In this document: one piece after another, positions 44,295-54,648 of the stretch
Numbering within the stretch: position 1 is the stretch's first letter
Layout: the number at the start of each line of letters is the position of its first letter
Source of the DNA: Bacillus sp. FJAT-27245
Lineage (GTDB): Bacteria; Bacillota; Bacilli; Bacillales; Cytobacillaceae
DNA: 64,000 nt
Assembly: GCF_001273955.1 (NCBI RefSeq)
Contig: NZ_LIGI01000001.1
Span: 3,507,030 to 3,571,029 of the forward strand
Reading direction: 5' to 3'
Position numbers and translations under genes: made by a program
Notes under the pieces: generated by a model
Told to the model about the DNA's origin: nothing
Database searches by the model: none
What the model saw: the letters and a program-made list of their open reading frames with translations, nothing else

Positions 44295-45680
44295 CTAAGC
44301 AAACACCTTTGATTTTGATTTTTGAAAATGGTTAAGTACATCTTCCCAGGTAAAGAATAGACGGAAGAAATCTTCATCACTGATTCCTACACCAGTTTGC
44401 ACTTCAATAAATTCCAACTCAGAAATTGCTTTTATTCCATGTTTCTTACCGGCAGGAAGGTGAACAATATCGCCAGCCTTAACACGGGTAATATAATCAT
44501 CCAGGGCAAGTTCTCCTTCACCACGTACAATAGTCCATACCTCATCACGAAGATTATGATAGTGATAGCTGGAGTTTTTATCCTTGTGGATACAAATACG
44601 CTTGGTTACCATCTCTTGTTCATCATCGTATTTAGCATAATCTAATACCCTTGACCATCCCCAGATTCGCTCTTCATACATTGGAGGATAGTTAAAGTTA
44701 CTTATTAAATCTTTAATTTTTGGACTAGATGCCTTATCAGCAACAAGGATACCATCAGGGCTTGCTGCAACTACGATATCCTTTACTCCAACGACCGTAA
44801 CAGGAATGTCAAGTTCATTTATCAAATGAGTATTTACTGAATCATCACTTATAACTCCACTACCGATTTGTGAAGTAGCCATTTCCTCTGTTAGAGTATT
44901 CCATGTACCTAAATCCTTCCAACAACCATCATAAGGGAGAGCAACAACGTGCTTTGCTCTCTCTACAACTTCGTAATCGAAACTTATTTTTGGCAAGTCC
45001 TGGTACCGGAGGGCTAACTCCTCATAACTTATTGGAAAACATTTTTCTTTTAATATATTAATTAAATAGCTTAATTTAAATGCAAAAACACCACAATTCC
45101 ATAATGCACTTAAATCGATTAATTTTTGGGCTTTTTCTTCACTCGGTTTTTCTGTAAACTTATTTACTGTAATATATTCTGTTTGATGATTAGCCTCTTT
45201 CGGAACAATATACCCGTATTTAGAAGAGGGATATGTAGGATTTACCCCAACGAGTGCCAAATCTGCTTTTGATTCAATAAGTACATTCTCTAATTCTTTT
45301 ACTTTTTCGAAGAAGGTATTCTCTACATAGGGATCTACCGGTAGCACCACAATAATTTCATCTAGGGAAACATTAGCTGAGTATAAGTACGAAGTAGCTA
45401 ATGCAATTGCCGGAAAAGTGTCTCTTCGTTCAGGTTCAATAATTAATGGAATTTCCACACCAAGTTGTCTATATATCATATCTCGTTGCATTTTAGAAGT
45501 TGCAATAACCGAGTTATTTGCTAACCCTACAGATTCTAATTGCCCCCATACTCTTTGTACCATGGATTGTTTTGCTCTATCCTTGTTTTCTAATACCCTT
45601 AAGAACTGTTTTGACCTTGTATCATTTGATAATGGCCATAACCTCTTTCCGGATCCCCCAGATAATAAAACTAATCTCAA
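44295..45680 (-). CDS. manC: Mannose-1-phosphate guanylyltransferase / mannose-6-phosphate isomerase (type II)
   Basis: 461 residues from TTG 45680 (AAGGAG 9 bp upstream). Nucleotidyltransferase domain: SGGSGKRLWPLSND, EPERRDTFPAIALA, VLPVDPYVE and FTEKPS. C-terminal cupin domain (about 350-455) with HYHNLRDEVWTIVRGEG and HLPAGKKHGI, as in ManC/AlgA/XanB. Makes GDP-mannose, the substrate of the GDP-mannose dehydratase in this operon. Confidence 0.93.
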   Translation of the reverse strand: MRLVLLSGGSGKRLWPLSNDTRSKQFLRVLENKDRAKQSMVQRVWGQLESVGLANNSVIATSKMQRDMIYRQLGVEIPLIIEPERRDTFPAIALATSYLYSANVSLDEIIVVLPVDPYVENTFFEKVKELENVLIESKADLALVGVNPTYPSSKYGYIVPKEANHQTEYITVNKFTEKPSEEKAQKLIDLSALWNCGVFAFKLSYLINILKEKCFPISYEELALRYQDLPKISFDYEVVERAKHVVALPYDGCWKDLGTWNTLTEEMATSQIGSGVISDDSVNTHLINELDIPVTVVGVKDIVVAASPDGILVADKASSPKIKDLISNFNYPPMYEERIWGWSRVLDYAKYDDEQEMVTKRICIHKDKNSSYHYHNLRDEVWTIVRGEGELALDDYITRVKAGDIVHLPAGKKHGIKAISELEFIEVQTGVGISDEDFFRLFFTWEDVLNHFQKSKSKVFA

Positions 45681-45712
45681 CTTTTACATCTCCTTAAGAT
45701 GAAAATACTATT

Positions 45713-46219
45713 TTAATCCACGGGTAAGTCTTTTATCCTTTTTGCTGGATTACCTACATACAACCCATTAGGCAGTGTATCCTTTACAACTACAGAACCT
45801 GCCCCAATTATACATCCTTCTCTAATGGTCACCCCCGGTAATATAGTCACGTTTAAACCTATCCACGTTCCCGTTTTAATGATTACACTTTGAGCAATTG
45901 TCCCGTCTTCAGGATTTCTTCTTATTACTGAATTTCTGTATTTATGTGTACCGGTAAGAATTTTGACATATGGACCAATTCTCACATAATCCTCAAGAAT
46001 AATAGGTGCGCACCCATCTAAAAAACTTCCCACATTAATAAAAGTATCTTTTCCCATCACTAAATTTGAAGAGCCTATGAATACATCTTCCGCAATACTT
46101 GATGTTTTATCAATTTTAACTTTTAAAGTCCTTAACAATTTATTCCTCATACTTTTAGGAAAAATTGGTGATGCCTGTATTTTATTTATATTTCCCCACA
46201 CATAATGCTTAAGCCCCAA
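45713..46219 (-). CDS. Hexapeptide-repeat acetyltransferase
   Basis: 168 residues from TTG 46219 (GGAGG 7 bp before). A left-handed beta-helix of maltose O-acetyltransferase/WcaF type, with hexapeptide turns and the catalytic-His segment ILTGTHKYRNS, and the end CIIGAGSVVVKDTLPNGLYVGNPAKRI. Expected to acetylate a sugar in the EPS repeat. AT-rich, within the foreign-looking cassette. Confidence 0.85.
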   Translation of the reverse strand: MGLKHYVWGNINKIQASPIFPKSMRNKLLRTLKVKIDKTSSIAEDVFIGSSNLVMGKDTFINVGSFLDGCAPIILEDYVRIGPYVKILTGTHKYRNSVIRRNPEDGTIAQSVIIKTGTWIGLNVTILPGVTIREGCIIGAGSVVVKDTLPNGLYVGNPAKRIKDLPVD

Positions 46220-46240
46220 CTGTAGACCTCCTACATTACT

Positions 46241-47005
46241 TTATACGTTATTACCTGGTAACCTTTTATTAATAACTTCTTTTGCTAATAGATATATAAA
46301 TAAAAAGTTAGTAGTTGCGTATCTTTTAAATAATCGTTTTGGTTCCTTTAACAACCTGTAAAACCACTCTAAACTTAAATTTCGCATCCATTCTGGTGCC
46401 CTTTTAATAATATCAGCATGAAAATTAAAAGCAGCTCCGACACCAATCATTAGAGTCCCTTGTAGTTTAGATTTATTATTCCACATCCATATTTCTTGTT
46501 TAGGCGCCCCAAGACCAACCCATATAATATCAGGACTAATTTTATTAATTAAATTAATTATATCTTGCTCTTCTCTTTCATCTAAATCCCTAAACGGCGG
46601 GGAATACATTCCAACAATCTTTAAATGTGGATACTTTGTTAGTAATTTTTCTCTCAAAATACTTAAATTTTCTTTGGTATTTCCATAGAAAAAATGTGTA
46701 TAACTTTTGTTTTTACTATGCAAAAACATTTCAGCCATCAAATCTGGGCCAGTGCATCTCTCTATTTCTTGATTACCTTGTAGCTTCCCTACAATAGATA
46801 AAGGCATTCCATCTGGAATCGTTAAATAAGAATTGTTTGTAATCTTTCTAAATTCTTGTTCACGATAACCAGTAATTACAGTATGAACATTAGAAACACA
46901 AATATAATCAGTGATTTTTTGTTGAATTTGGTTATCAATTAAACTGATTACATTTTCCATATTAGTTGCATTAATTGCCGAACCTAAAATTTTTATCCTC
47001 TTCAT
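46241..47005 (-). CDS. WecG/TagA/CpsF-family glycosyltransferase
   Basis: 254 residues, GT26 family. Conserved TIPDGMPLSIVGKLQ, RCTGPDLM and IIWVGLGAPKQEIWMWNN segments. Transfers a sugar (ManNAcA, ManNAc or other) to a lipid-linked acceptor on the cytosolic face; the sugar cannot be deduced. Stop and start of neighbours are 1-20 bp apart, so one operon. Confidence 0.9.
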   Translation of the reverse strand: MKRIKILGSAINATNMENVISLIDNQIQQKITDYICVSNVHTVITGYREQEFRKITNNSYLTIPDGMPLSIVGKLQGNQEIERCTGPDLMAEMFLHSKNKSYTHFFYGNTKENLSILREKLLTKYPHLKIVGMYSPPFRDLDEREEQDIINLINKISPDIIWVGLGAPKQEIWMWNNKSKLQGTLMIGVGAAFNFHADIIKRAPEWMRNLSLEWFYRLLKEPKRLFKRYATTNFLFIYLLAKEVINKRLPGNNV

Positions 47006-47006
47006 T

Positions 47007-48200
47007 TCAAACTCCTACTTTAGTAGTTTTGGAAGTCAAAATCTCTTTATATAAATGCATAATATTCATGTAAAAAGAGTTAGGTGTATAATTACGTTTA
47101 TAAGTTCTAAATGCATTAGAAGATAAACTTTGCATTAAATTATCGTCCTCAGCTATAAGTTTTATCTTTTCAGCTAAATCTAATAAATTTTCTGGTTTAA
47201 ACAATAAACCATTTAAACCATTATCAATCATATAAGATAATCCACCTATGTCTGATCCAATAACTAAAGTACCTAATGATAATGCTTCTAATACAACCGT
47301 TGGAAAATTTTCATACCATTGTGAAGGTACAATTAATCCCTTAGATTCACTAATTAACAAATTTTTCTCGTAACCTTTCTTAAATCCAACTAATGTTATA
47401 TTTTCTAAATTTCTTTCTTTAATATAGTTTTTAATTTCTGATTCTAATGGACCTTCACCGACAATTTTCAGTTCAATATTTATTAAGTGTTCCATTGATT
47501 TAACGAGCTGAATAACTCCTTTTTCTTCAGAAAGTCTACCTATAAATAGGAAATAATCTTTTTTCTTTACACTTTCAATTTCTTTTTCGTCTACAAAATT
47601 AGGAATAACAGATAATTTATTTTCCGGAAAACCTTTTGATATCATGATGTTTTTCATAAAAGGATTGAGAGCAATGAATTTATCTACTTTTTCAAAATAG
47701 CCTTTTTTATATGCTTGGGATATAATATCTGCATACCAAAAACTTTCTAAATAATTGTTTCTATAACATTTATCATAAAAGCAATTATATAGGTTATTGG
47801 TATCTAAACATTTACGACATATTTTATTGTTATTGTACATAAGACCATTTGGACAAATAAAGCGGTAATTATGCAAAGTCTGAACAATAGGGATATTATT
47901 CTCATGAAGAACTTTATAAACTAGTGGCGATATAATTGGGTATATATTATGAACATGAGCAATATCTGGCTTTTCATTTCTAATAATATCTTCTAACTCA
48001 TTTTCTATATAAGCATTTGAATATCCAGACTTAAACAATTTTATTTTATCAATCAAAGAAAAATCCTTAATGTTGTCGTTATGTTTACTAAATAAAGATA
48101 CTTTATGCCCTTTACTTCTTAATAATTGTACTTGATGCTCTAAAACTTTATCTTCTCCACCGTATTGGGCATAGTGGTTATGAATAATCAATACATGCAT
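47007..48200 (-). CDS. Glycosyltransferase family 4
   Basis: 397 residues, GT-B fold. The N-terminal half starts MHVLIIHNHYAQYGGEDKVLEHQ and contains a Cys-rich insertion CRKCLDTNNLYNCFYDKCYR. The C-terminal GT4 part has FIGRLSEEKGVIQLVKSM, VGEGPLE and EALSLGTLVIGSDIGG (the E-x7-E region). Adds a sugar to the growing lipid-linked oligosaccharide. AT-rich. Confidence 0.9.
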   Translation of the reverse strand: MHVLIIHNHYAQYGGEDKVLEHQVQLLRSKGHKVSLFSKHNDNIKDFSLIDKIKLFKSGYSNAYIENELEDIIRNEKPDIAHVHNIYPIISPLVYKVLHENNIPIVQTLHNYRFICPNGLMYNNNKICRKCLDTNNLYNCFYDKCYRNNYLESFWYADIISQAYKKGYFEKVDKFIALNPFMKNIMISKGFPENKLSVIPNFVDEKEIESVKKKDYFLFIGRLSEEKGVIQLVKSMEHLINIELKIVGEGPLESEIKNYIKERNLENITLVGFKKGYEKNLLISESKGLIVPSQWYENFPTVVLEALSLGTLVIGSDIGGLSYMIDNGLNGLLFKPENLLDLAEKIKLIAEDDNLMQSLSSNAFRTYKRNYTPNSFYMNIMHLYKEILTSKTTKVGV

Positions 48201-48212
48201 ACAATTCTCCTA

Positions 48213-48749
48213 TTAAATGTCCTCTTTTAAAAATTCTTTATTAAATGTTAACTGTTTTTCTAAATATTCTTCAATAGTGGTTAAAGTTCTAAGTGGATTA
48301 CCTGCAACTACCATATTATTGGGAATTTTTCCTTTTACAACTGATCCTGCTCCAATTATTACATTGTCTCCAATTTCCGTTCCAGGAAGAATAATACTTC
48401 CTGCACCCACAAAACAATTTTTGCCGATTTTTACCGGTCTTACTATTGCTAGCTCCTTTTTAGGCCGCTGTTCGTTAGCAATTAAAGCTCTTGTAACTGC
48501 ATAATCATGAACTAAAATAACGACATTTATACTAATTACTACTCCCTCATCTATTGTAATTAAAGAATAATCGATATCATCAATAAAAATATCATTTGAA
48601 ATATAAGTTGGGTTCCCAACGATATTAAGGCCAATATATTTTAAATACTTAACAAACAATTTTTGATACAGTTGACGGTCAAATATTCTTATTAAGTCAA
48701 TCATCTTTCTTATAAATTTAAATAATAATCTTTTTAATCGATTAATCAT
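48213..48749 (-). CDS. Hexapeptide-repeat acetyltransferase
   Basis: 178 residues from ATG 48749 (AAGGTGAA upstream); the open frame extends into the preceding gene but lacks family-like sequence there. NodL/CysE-like beta-helix: DEGVVISINVVILVHDY (catalytic His), RPVKIGKNCFVGAGSIILPG, TEIGDNVIIGAGSVVKG. Second EPS sugar O-acetyltransferase in the cassette. Confidence 0.85.
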   Translation of the reverse strand: MINRLKRLLFKFIRKMIDLIRIFDRQLYQKLFVKYLKYIGLNIVGNPTYISNDIFIDDIDYSLITIDEGVVISINVVILVHDYAVTRALIANEQRPKKELAIVRPVKIGKNCFVGAGSIILPGTEIGDNVIIGAGSVVKGKIPNNMVVAGNPLRTLTTIEEYLEKQLTFNKEFLKEDI

Positions 48750-48759
48750 AAATTCACCT

Positions 48760-49857
48760 TTAAATATTTTTTTTGAAAAAGAGATTCCAATATTGTTTAC
48801 CAATCTTATGCCAAGTAAATTTACTAGCAAGAAAATAGCAGTGTTCCGATAAATTTTGATAAGATACCATATCTTTAATAAGATAATTAAATATATTTTC
48901 CAAATCAATTAGGTAGTTATTATCCATTTCAACTAAGAATCCATTTTTATAATTAGAAATTAGCTCAGAAGCACCACATTGTCTTGAAATGATAACTGGC
49001 GTGCCATTGATCATTGATTCCAAGGATGTTAAATTAAATGTATCGAATTTGCTAATACAAAAACAAAAATCATAACTACCATATAAATCTTCCAATTCCC
49101 CTTTACTCACCATTCCCTTATAATGTACAGAACCCTTCAAATCATTACTTTCTATGAAACTGTAAAACCTTTGTAAACTTGCTTCACTTTCATATCCACC
49201 ATAAACATCTAATGAAATATTTAAGTTTAATTTTTTGTTTAAAAAATGAATACCTTCCACTAATTCGAATATCGATTTTATACTAAAAATGCCTCCAGCC
49301 ATTATAGTTTTTATATTCCGAGACTTCAAATTTGCTTTAGGTTTTAATCTTTTATACTTAACCCCGTTATAAATTACAAAGAGATTTTCATTCCTATTAT
49401 ACTTTTTCCGAATAATTTCCTCTAATCGATGCGAAACTAAAATCAAGTTTGGGAATTGTTCAATTAAATCTTTCTCAATTTTGTTGTACTTCTCTTGATT
49501 ATTTCTGTATTCTTGATAAAAGTTATTTCCAATTAAATAATTACTTTCCTCACTCATTAATCCATGCAAGGTTAAATAATATTTATTTGACTTATTCACT
49601 TTACTAATTCCAAGTATCAAATGAGGAATTTTATAACCATAAGAATGAATATTAATAATAGAGTTTTTTGTAAAAACTAAAAACACTAACTTCAAAACCA
49701 ACCAAAACTTTTGAAAAAAATTGTTTGTATTTGTATTAATAAAAGTATAACTAATGCCTTCAGTCTGAAAATGTTGAATTAGGTTCATTAGTACATTAGC
49801 TGGACCATTTGGTTTTTCAACTGAATTTATACTCCCAATCAAAAAAAAATTTCTCAT
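48760..49857 (-). CDS. Glycosyltransferase family 4
   Basis: 365 residues, GT-B fold. NSVEKPNGPANVLMNLIQHF near the N-terminus and KSIFELVEGIHFLNKKLNL, SYDFCFCISKFDTFNLTSLESMINGTPVIIS in the C-terminal part. The ATG overlaps the stop of the upstream GT2 gene. EPS side-chain or backbone transferase of unknown specificity. Confidence 0.88.
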   Translation of the reverse strand: MRNFFLIGSINSVEKPNGPANVLMNLIQHFQTEGISYTFINTNTNNFFQKFWLVLKLVFLVFTKNSIINIHSYGYKIPHLILGISKVNKSNKYYLTLHGLMSEESNYLIGNNFYQEYRNNQEKYNKIEKDLIEQFPNLILVSHRLEEIIRKKYNRNENLFVIYNGVKYKRLKPKANLKSRNIKTIMAGGIFSIKSIFELVEGIHFLNKKLNLNISLDVYGGYESEASLQRFYSFIESNDLKGSVHYKGMVSKGELEDLYGSYDFCFCISKFDTFNLTSLESMINGTPVIISRQCGASELISNYKNGFLVEMDNNYLIDLENIFNYLIKDMVSYQNLSEHCYFLASKFTWHKIGKQYWNLFFKKNI

Positions 49858-50642
49858 TATAACCCTCTAATTAAATGGAATTTTCTTAAGATAGATTGAA
49901 AACACCATTTTAGAAAGTATAAAAATAATCTATTAGATATATAAGGTGAATGTTTCTTTTTTCTTATATAAAAAATATCTTTCCAAAACTTTAATGCATT
50001 TCCTCTCTGAATTGTCTTCGAATTTTGCTGGAATCGAAAACTTGCTAAAATACTATTAATTTTAATAGCATTACCCTTTTTTAATAATCTTAGCCATAAA
50101 TCATAATCCATGGTGAAATGAATACTTTTGTCCAAAAACCCTATCTCCTTAAGAAAACTTCCATTATAGAATGAGCCAGGTTGTGTAACATCTGGTTTGA
50201 TATTTAAGAGAGAATAATAATCAATATTATCTGATTTAATACACCCTATTTTAATTCCATTTCCGTTTATTATTTTTAAATCACCATAGAAAATTGCAGC
50301 GTTCGGATTTTTTTGATATTCGTTTGAGATTTTTTTAAAAGAATCTTTTTCTAGTAAATCATCAGAGTTTATCCAACCAACTAAATGTCCTGTCGCAATC
50401 TTAAAACCTTTATTAATTGCATCGGATTGCCCATCATCCTTTTCAACTATTATTTTTATTTTAGGATGATCAAGATATTTTTTTAATATTTCATGTGTAT
50501 TATCAGTCGAGCCACCGTCTACAATGATATATTCAAAGTTTTTATAACTTTGGTTTATTACAGATTTAATTGTTTGTTCTATAAATTCCCCTTGATTAAA
50601 AGAAGGTGTAATAATAGAAAATTTCGTGGAATTATTACCCAT
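49857..50642 (-). CDS. Glycosyltransferase family 2
   Basis: 261 residues from ATG 50642 (AGAAAGGATGG upstream). GT-A fold: FSIITPSFNQGEFIEQTIKS, IIVDGGSTDNTHEIL, DDGQSDAINKG, GWINSDDLL (DxD), then DVTQPGSFYNGSFLKEIG. Overlaps the wzy stop by 8 bp. Probably adds the second sugar onto the lipid-linked primer. Confidence 0.92.
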   Translation of the reverse strand: MGNNSTKFSIITPSFNQGEFIEQTIKSVINQSYKNFEYIIVDGGSTDNTHEILKKYLDHPKIKIIVEKDDGQSDAINKGFKIATGHLVGWINSDDLLEKDSFKKISNEYQKNPNAAIFYGDLKIINGNGIKIGCIKSDNIDYYSLLNIKPDVTQPGSFYNGSFLKEIGFLDKSIHFTMDYDLWLRLLKKGNAIKINSILASFRFQQNSKTIQRGNALKFWKDIFYIRKKKHSPYISNRLFLYFLKWCFQSILRKFHLIRGL

Positions 50643-51918
50643 GAGTTCCATCCTTTCTAACTTCTTCGCTTAATGAGAATAAGTACAACCAAATAATAGG
50701 GATAAAACCGAAATCCCATAAAAAAGGATTAGAACTAATCATTAAGGGAAGAGAAGTAAACCAGATTGCAAATAAAACAATACTTTCATTAGTGGGAGCA
50801 CTTTTTATAATTTTATAAATTCTGCTTAAATTAAGTATCCAAACCAGTAAGAAGAGTGCACTTCCAACTATCCCGCCTGTCAATAAAACTTCAACCCAAC
50901 CGCTATCATTTGTTTCAGAAGTAAACCCTAGAAATGCATGTCCTAAACTACCTTCTGCTACAAACCCAACTCCCAATAGTTTAAATTGATTAATATTGGA
51001 CTCCCAAATTGAAATAATTCTACTCGTATCTTTGTCGAATCTTGTGCCCATATTTCCATCAGCATTTTTAAAGTCATTAAATGCGGAGGTTATCCATTCA
51101 AACCTAGGATTGGAAGACGCCTGAAGGACAATAGTATTACCTAAAGCAATTAAAATAAGAATAATAGAAAAAGCAATTAAATGAAGAATAATTATCTTTT
51201 TAACCTTAATTTTTTCTTTATTAAATTTAATCCAAAATATCACTATTAACGATAAAAATATCGAAGCAAAAAATACTAACCACCAACTTCTAAAATTAAT
51301 GGTGTAGAAAAATAAACTATTAAAAAAAGAGGCAAATATGAAATATCTTAAATTAAATGAGTATAGGAATTTTACAGTTATATACAACGTAAAAACCATT
51401 ATTAAAAAATTTCCAGGGGTGAAGGTTTTTACAATTAACAATCCCCCTTGTGCCTCATAAGATGTGGTAGTTCCTGATAGATTTATACCAAAATCTCTCT
51501 CCAAGATAATTGAAAGGATGGACACTAACGTCCCAAAAATCATATATCTTAGAATAATTTTTTTATTTAATAAGTTTTTAAAGTTAGTTGAAGTAATTAA
51601 AAGATAAAGACTAAAAATAAGCCATCTTCTAGACCAAATTATTGTTGATTTTACTTCTCCCCATTCAAAGATTGAGTAGAGGCCTAACATAAAATAATAA
51701 ATGATAAATGTTACAGAAATTATATAAGTTACATTCGAAAACTTATTAGGAAGTTTTTTTAAAAATCCTTTAAGATAAGCAACTAGAATTAAACCGAAAA
51801 GGATACTATCACCAATAAATTTAAATCCATATGGAAGAAATCCAAATAGGGATAATTGAAAAGCCCCCCCAATTAGAAATAACCTAGTAAAAAGATTATT
51901 CAAACCCAACCCTATCAA
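50635..51918 (-). CDS. O-antigen ligase/polymerase-like (Wzy) membrane protein
   Basis: 427 residues, about 11 membrane helices and one large external loop around 265-330 (NPRFEWITSAFNDFKNADGNMGTRFDKDTSRI), typical of Wzy polymerases and O-antigen ligases. TTG start, weak ribosome site, so a slightly later start is possible. It polymerises repeat units outside the membrane after Wzx export. AT-rich. Confidence 0.85.
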   Translation of the reverse strand: MIGLGLNNLFTRLFLIGGAFQLSLFGFLPYGFKFIGDSILFGLILVAYLKGFLKKLPNKFSNVTYIISVTFIIYYFMLGLYSIFEWGEVKSTIIWSRRWLIFSLYLLITSTNFKNLLNKKIILRYMIFGTLVSILSIILERDFGINLSGTTTSYEAQGGLLIVKTFTPGNFLIMVFTLYITVKFLYSFNLRYFIFASFFNSLFFYTINFRSWWLVFFASIFLSLIVIFWIKFNKEKIKVKKIIILHLIAFSIILILIALGNTIVLQASSNPRFEWITSAFNDFKNADGNMGTRFDKDTSRIISIWESNINQFKLLGVGFVAEGSLGHAFLGFTSETNDSGWVEVLLTGGIVGSALFLLVWILNLSRIYKIIKSAPTNESIVLFAIWFTSLPLMISSNPFLWDFGFIPIIWLYLFSLSEEVRKDGTHG

Positions 51919-51929
51919 AACCTTTTTTA

Positions 51930-53447
51930 TTATTTTATAAATACCTTCAATTTGGACTTAAAATTTTTTTTAAAAAATGAAATGGTAAGAAATAAAGCTA
52001 TCAAACTAAAAAATGAAAAAACTTTTATTAGAAACAACCAAAGTTGTCTATAATTGTCCGACTCTCCAACTAGTACGAGCCAACTAATCCCAACTATAAA
52101 AACAAAAATAACTGGAACTAAATTTGCCCTTATATAATTAAATTTGGTTTTCAAAAACTTTCTTTCTATGAATATTTGAATGAATATATTAGTTGGTATA
52201 CTGATAAGCCTTCCAAAAGCAGTACCTGTCACGCCAAATATTGGGGTTAAAAATAAACTTAAAACTACACTAATGCTACTATTTACAGCACCTAGCCTAG
52301 TAATATACTTTGCATGGCCTATCGCATTAAGATAATAATAAGGCACAATTCCTAAAGTCATACCAAAAAAAGTTGTTATTAATATTCTTAATAACAAGGT
52401 AGACTTATCTGCAAAACTAGGATTTATCCATAAACTTAAAATATCATGCGAGAAAATGAACATTGTAAAACCACTCGTTACAGAAAATAGCAATACAAAT
52501 AAATAAAAATTTTTGTAGGTTTTTCTTAACAAGGGCTGATCGGCTTTTTCATGTAAGGAACTTAACTTAGGTAATAAAAATGAACAAACCGCTGCAGGAA
52601 TTTCATGGAGTTTGGATGCTAATTGGATACAAACGGAATAATATCCTAAAGCGGTGGGGCCTAATGTTGAAGTTATAATAAATCTATCAGATTGAGAGTA
52701 AATCATATTTACTATAAGCTGTAACCAAGCATTAAAACTATAGCTTATAACATTTTTTTCCAGTTTAAAATTAAAACTTGGAAAAAAAGTAATGTAGGGA
52801 AATATCTTTACTGCATTAACAAATAAAATTAGATTATTTAAAAAAGAAACTATTAATATCATGACAACTAAAGAGATAATCTTAAATCCTAAAACAACTA
52901 GTATTATAGAAAAAAGACTGCTTATAATGTTAAATAAAATATTTATCTGGCCTTTAATGTCGTACCTCTCGTGAGCCATTAAAATGCTCGCCCATACATT
53001 TCCAATAAGTCTGATACCTACTATAAGACCTATTAGTTTGAATGCAATCGAAGCAACTCGAAAGTTACTTAAATCCACATTAAATACAGATGTAACAATA
53101 TAAGGGCCAGCAAACCATGTACTTATGGAAATTAAGACAGATATTATAAGTGATACTCCATAGCAAAAGTCTATTAATTTTGTAAATTTTTCTTTTTGAG
53201 AATTTGAAATATAACTTGAACCAAATTTAATAATTGATGTGGATATTCCTAGGTCTCCCATACTTAAGATCATTAAAACAGATTGAACTAATATCCAAAT
53301 TCCAAAAAGTTCTGAGCCTAAATTTTGCAATAATAAAGGTGTTGCTATTAGTGAAATTAAAGGTGTTATAATAAAAGATAAAAAGTTAAAAATACTATTT
53401 TTTAAATCCCTTTGATTTTTTAGTGATTCTATATATTTCTTTAACAA
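51930..53447 (-). CDS. Polysaccharide flippase (Wzx, MATE/MOP family)
   Basis: 505 residues, 12-14 membrane helices. N-terminal SIFNFLSFIITPLISLIATPLLLQNLGSELFG is typical of Wzx proteins, as are SDRFIITSTLGPTALGYYSV and a Gly-rich late helix. TTG start after GGTGATC. Flips the lipid-linked repeat unit. It is the first gene of the AT-rich cassette, just past an intrinsic terminator. Confidence 0.9.
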   Translation of the reverse strand: MLKKYIESLKNQRDLKNSIFNFLSFIITPLISLIATPLLLQNLGSELFGIWILVQSVLMILSMGDLGISTSIIKFGSSYISNSQKEKFTKLIDFCYGVSLIISVLISISTWFAGPYIVTSVFNVDLSNFRVASIAFKLIGLIVGIRLIGNVWASILMAHERYDIKGQINILFNIISSLFSIILVVLGFKIISLVVMILIVSFLNNLILFVNAVKIFPYITFFPSFNFKLEKNVISYSFNAWLQLIVNMIYSQSDRFIITSTLGPTALGYYSVCIQLASKLHEIPAAVCSFLLPKLSSLHEKADQPLLRKTYKNFYLFVLLFSVTSGFTMFIFSHDILSLWINPSFADKSTLLLRILITTFFGMTLGIVPYYYLNAIGHAKYITRLGAVNSSISVVLSLFLTPIFGVTGTAFGRLISIPTNIFIQIFIERKFLKTKFNYIRANLVPVIFVFIVGISWLVLVGESDNYRQLWLFLIKVFSFFSLIALFLTISFFKKNFKSKLKVFIK

Positions 53448-53465
53448 AAGATCACCATACCTAAA

Positions 53466-53492
53466 AATAAAGGCGCGTTATGCGCCTTTATT
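53466..53492 (-). terminator. Intrinsic terminator inside the EPS operon
   Basis: 11-bp perfect stem AATAAAGGCGC / GCGCCTTTATT with a GTTAT-type loop and T-runs on both strands. It lies between gmd and the flippase gene, so transcription must read through it to reach the cassette. Confidence 0.85.
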
Positions 53493-53532
53493 TTTTAAAT
53501 TCTTTTTATAGTAAAAAGGTTTTTTTATGATA

Positions 53533-54612
53533 TTAATCAAACATAATCTTTTTTCTACTTTCGTTTTTAACCTTCTTAATATCGGCCTTAACCATAATTT
53601 CAACCAATTTTTCAAAAGAAGTTTTTATAGGATTCCAACCTAGTAAAGTCTTTGATTTAGTTGGATCTCCTAATAGTTGTTCAACTTCAGCAGGACGGAA
53701 GAATCTTGGGTCAACATCGACAATTACTTCACCAGTTGATTTGTTAATACCTTTTTCTCCCAACCCCTTACCTGACCACTCAATCTCTATTCCAACATGT
53801 TTAAAGGCCACTTCAACAAACTCGCGTACCGTATGCATTTCTCCTGTTGCAATAACAAAATCTTCAGCTTTGTCATGTTGAAGAATTAACCACATACATT
53901 CCACATAATCCTTTGCATAACCCCAGTCACGAAGAGACTCAAGATTTCCTAAAGAAAGTTTTTTTTGCTTACCCTGTGCTATACGGGCAGCTGCCAAAGT
54001 TATTTTGCGAGTTACAAAGGTTTCCCCACGGCGCTCTGATTCGTGGTTGAATAGTATACCGTTTACAGCAAACATATTGTAAGACTCACGATAATTTTTA
54101 GTGATCCAGAATCCGTAAATTTTTGCAACACCATAAGGAGATCTTGGATAGAAAGGAGTAGTTTCTCTTTGCGGTACTTCTTGGACTTTACCAAACAATT
54201 CAGAAGTTGATGCCTGGTAAACGCGTGTCTTTTCGGTTAATCCAAGAATTCGAACAGCCTCCAGAATATTAAGTGTTCCCTTTGCATCAACATCTAATGT
54301 ATAACCTGGCATATCAAAGGACACCCGTACATGCGATTGAGCCGCAAGGTTATAGATTTCATCCGGTTGGACTTCACCAATAATACGAGTAATATTTAAT
54401 GCATCAGTTACATCCCCATAATGGAGGTGGAAATTTTTATCATTAAGAAGAGTATCTGACTCTTCTTCAGTCATGATGTCTTCTAAACGTTCTTGGTTAT
54501 AAGATGAGCTTCGACGGATAATACCATGTACTTCGTAACCTTTTTCTAGTAAGAACTCTGCTAAAAATGAACCGTCTTGACCGGTTACTCCTGTGATTAA
54601 TGCCTTTTTCAT
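53533..54612 (-). CDS. gmd: GDP-mannose 4,6-dehydratase
   Basis: 359 residues from ATG 54612 (GGAGG upstream). Extended [17 protein letters not shown] (NADP binding), [12 protein letters not shown], catalytic YGVAK (Y...K) and [26 protein letters not shown] is highly typical of Gmd. It converts GDP-mannose to GDP-4-keto-6-deoxymannose, the precursor of GDP-L-fucose. Confidence 0.95.
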   Translation of the reverse strand: MKKALITGVTGQDGSFLAEFLLEKGYEVHGIIRRSSSYNQERLEDIMTEEESDTLLNDKNFHLHYGDVTDALNITRIIGEVQPDEIYNLAAQSHVRVSFDMPGYTLDVDAKGTLNILEAVRILGLTEKTRVYQASTSELFGKVQEVPQRETTPFYPRSPYGVAKIYGFWITKNYRESYNMFAVNGILFNHESERRGETFVTRKITLAAARIAQGKQKKLSLGNLESLRDWGYAKDYVECMWLILQHDKAEDFVIATGEMHTVREFVEVAFKHVGIEIEWSGKGLGEKGINKSTGEVIVDVDPRFFRPAEVEQLLGDPTKSKTLLGWNPIKTSFEKLVEIMVKADIKKVKNESRKKIMFD

Positions 54613-54648
54613 TTTATCCTCCAACGTATTTCTTCTATTATAATAGGT

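Noticed and set aside
44147-44380. 77-codon frame as a full gene
   Set aside because: Only the part from 44266 resembles a protein family; the rest is antisense to the manC 3' end, so it is listed as a pseudogene stub.
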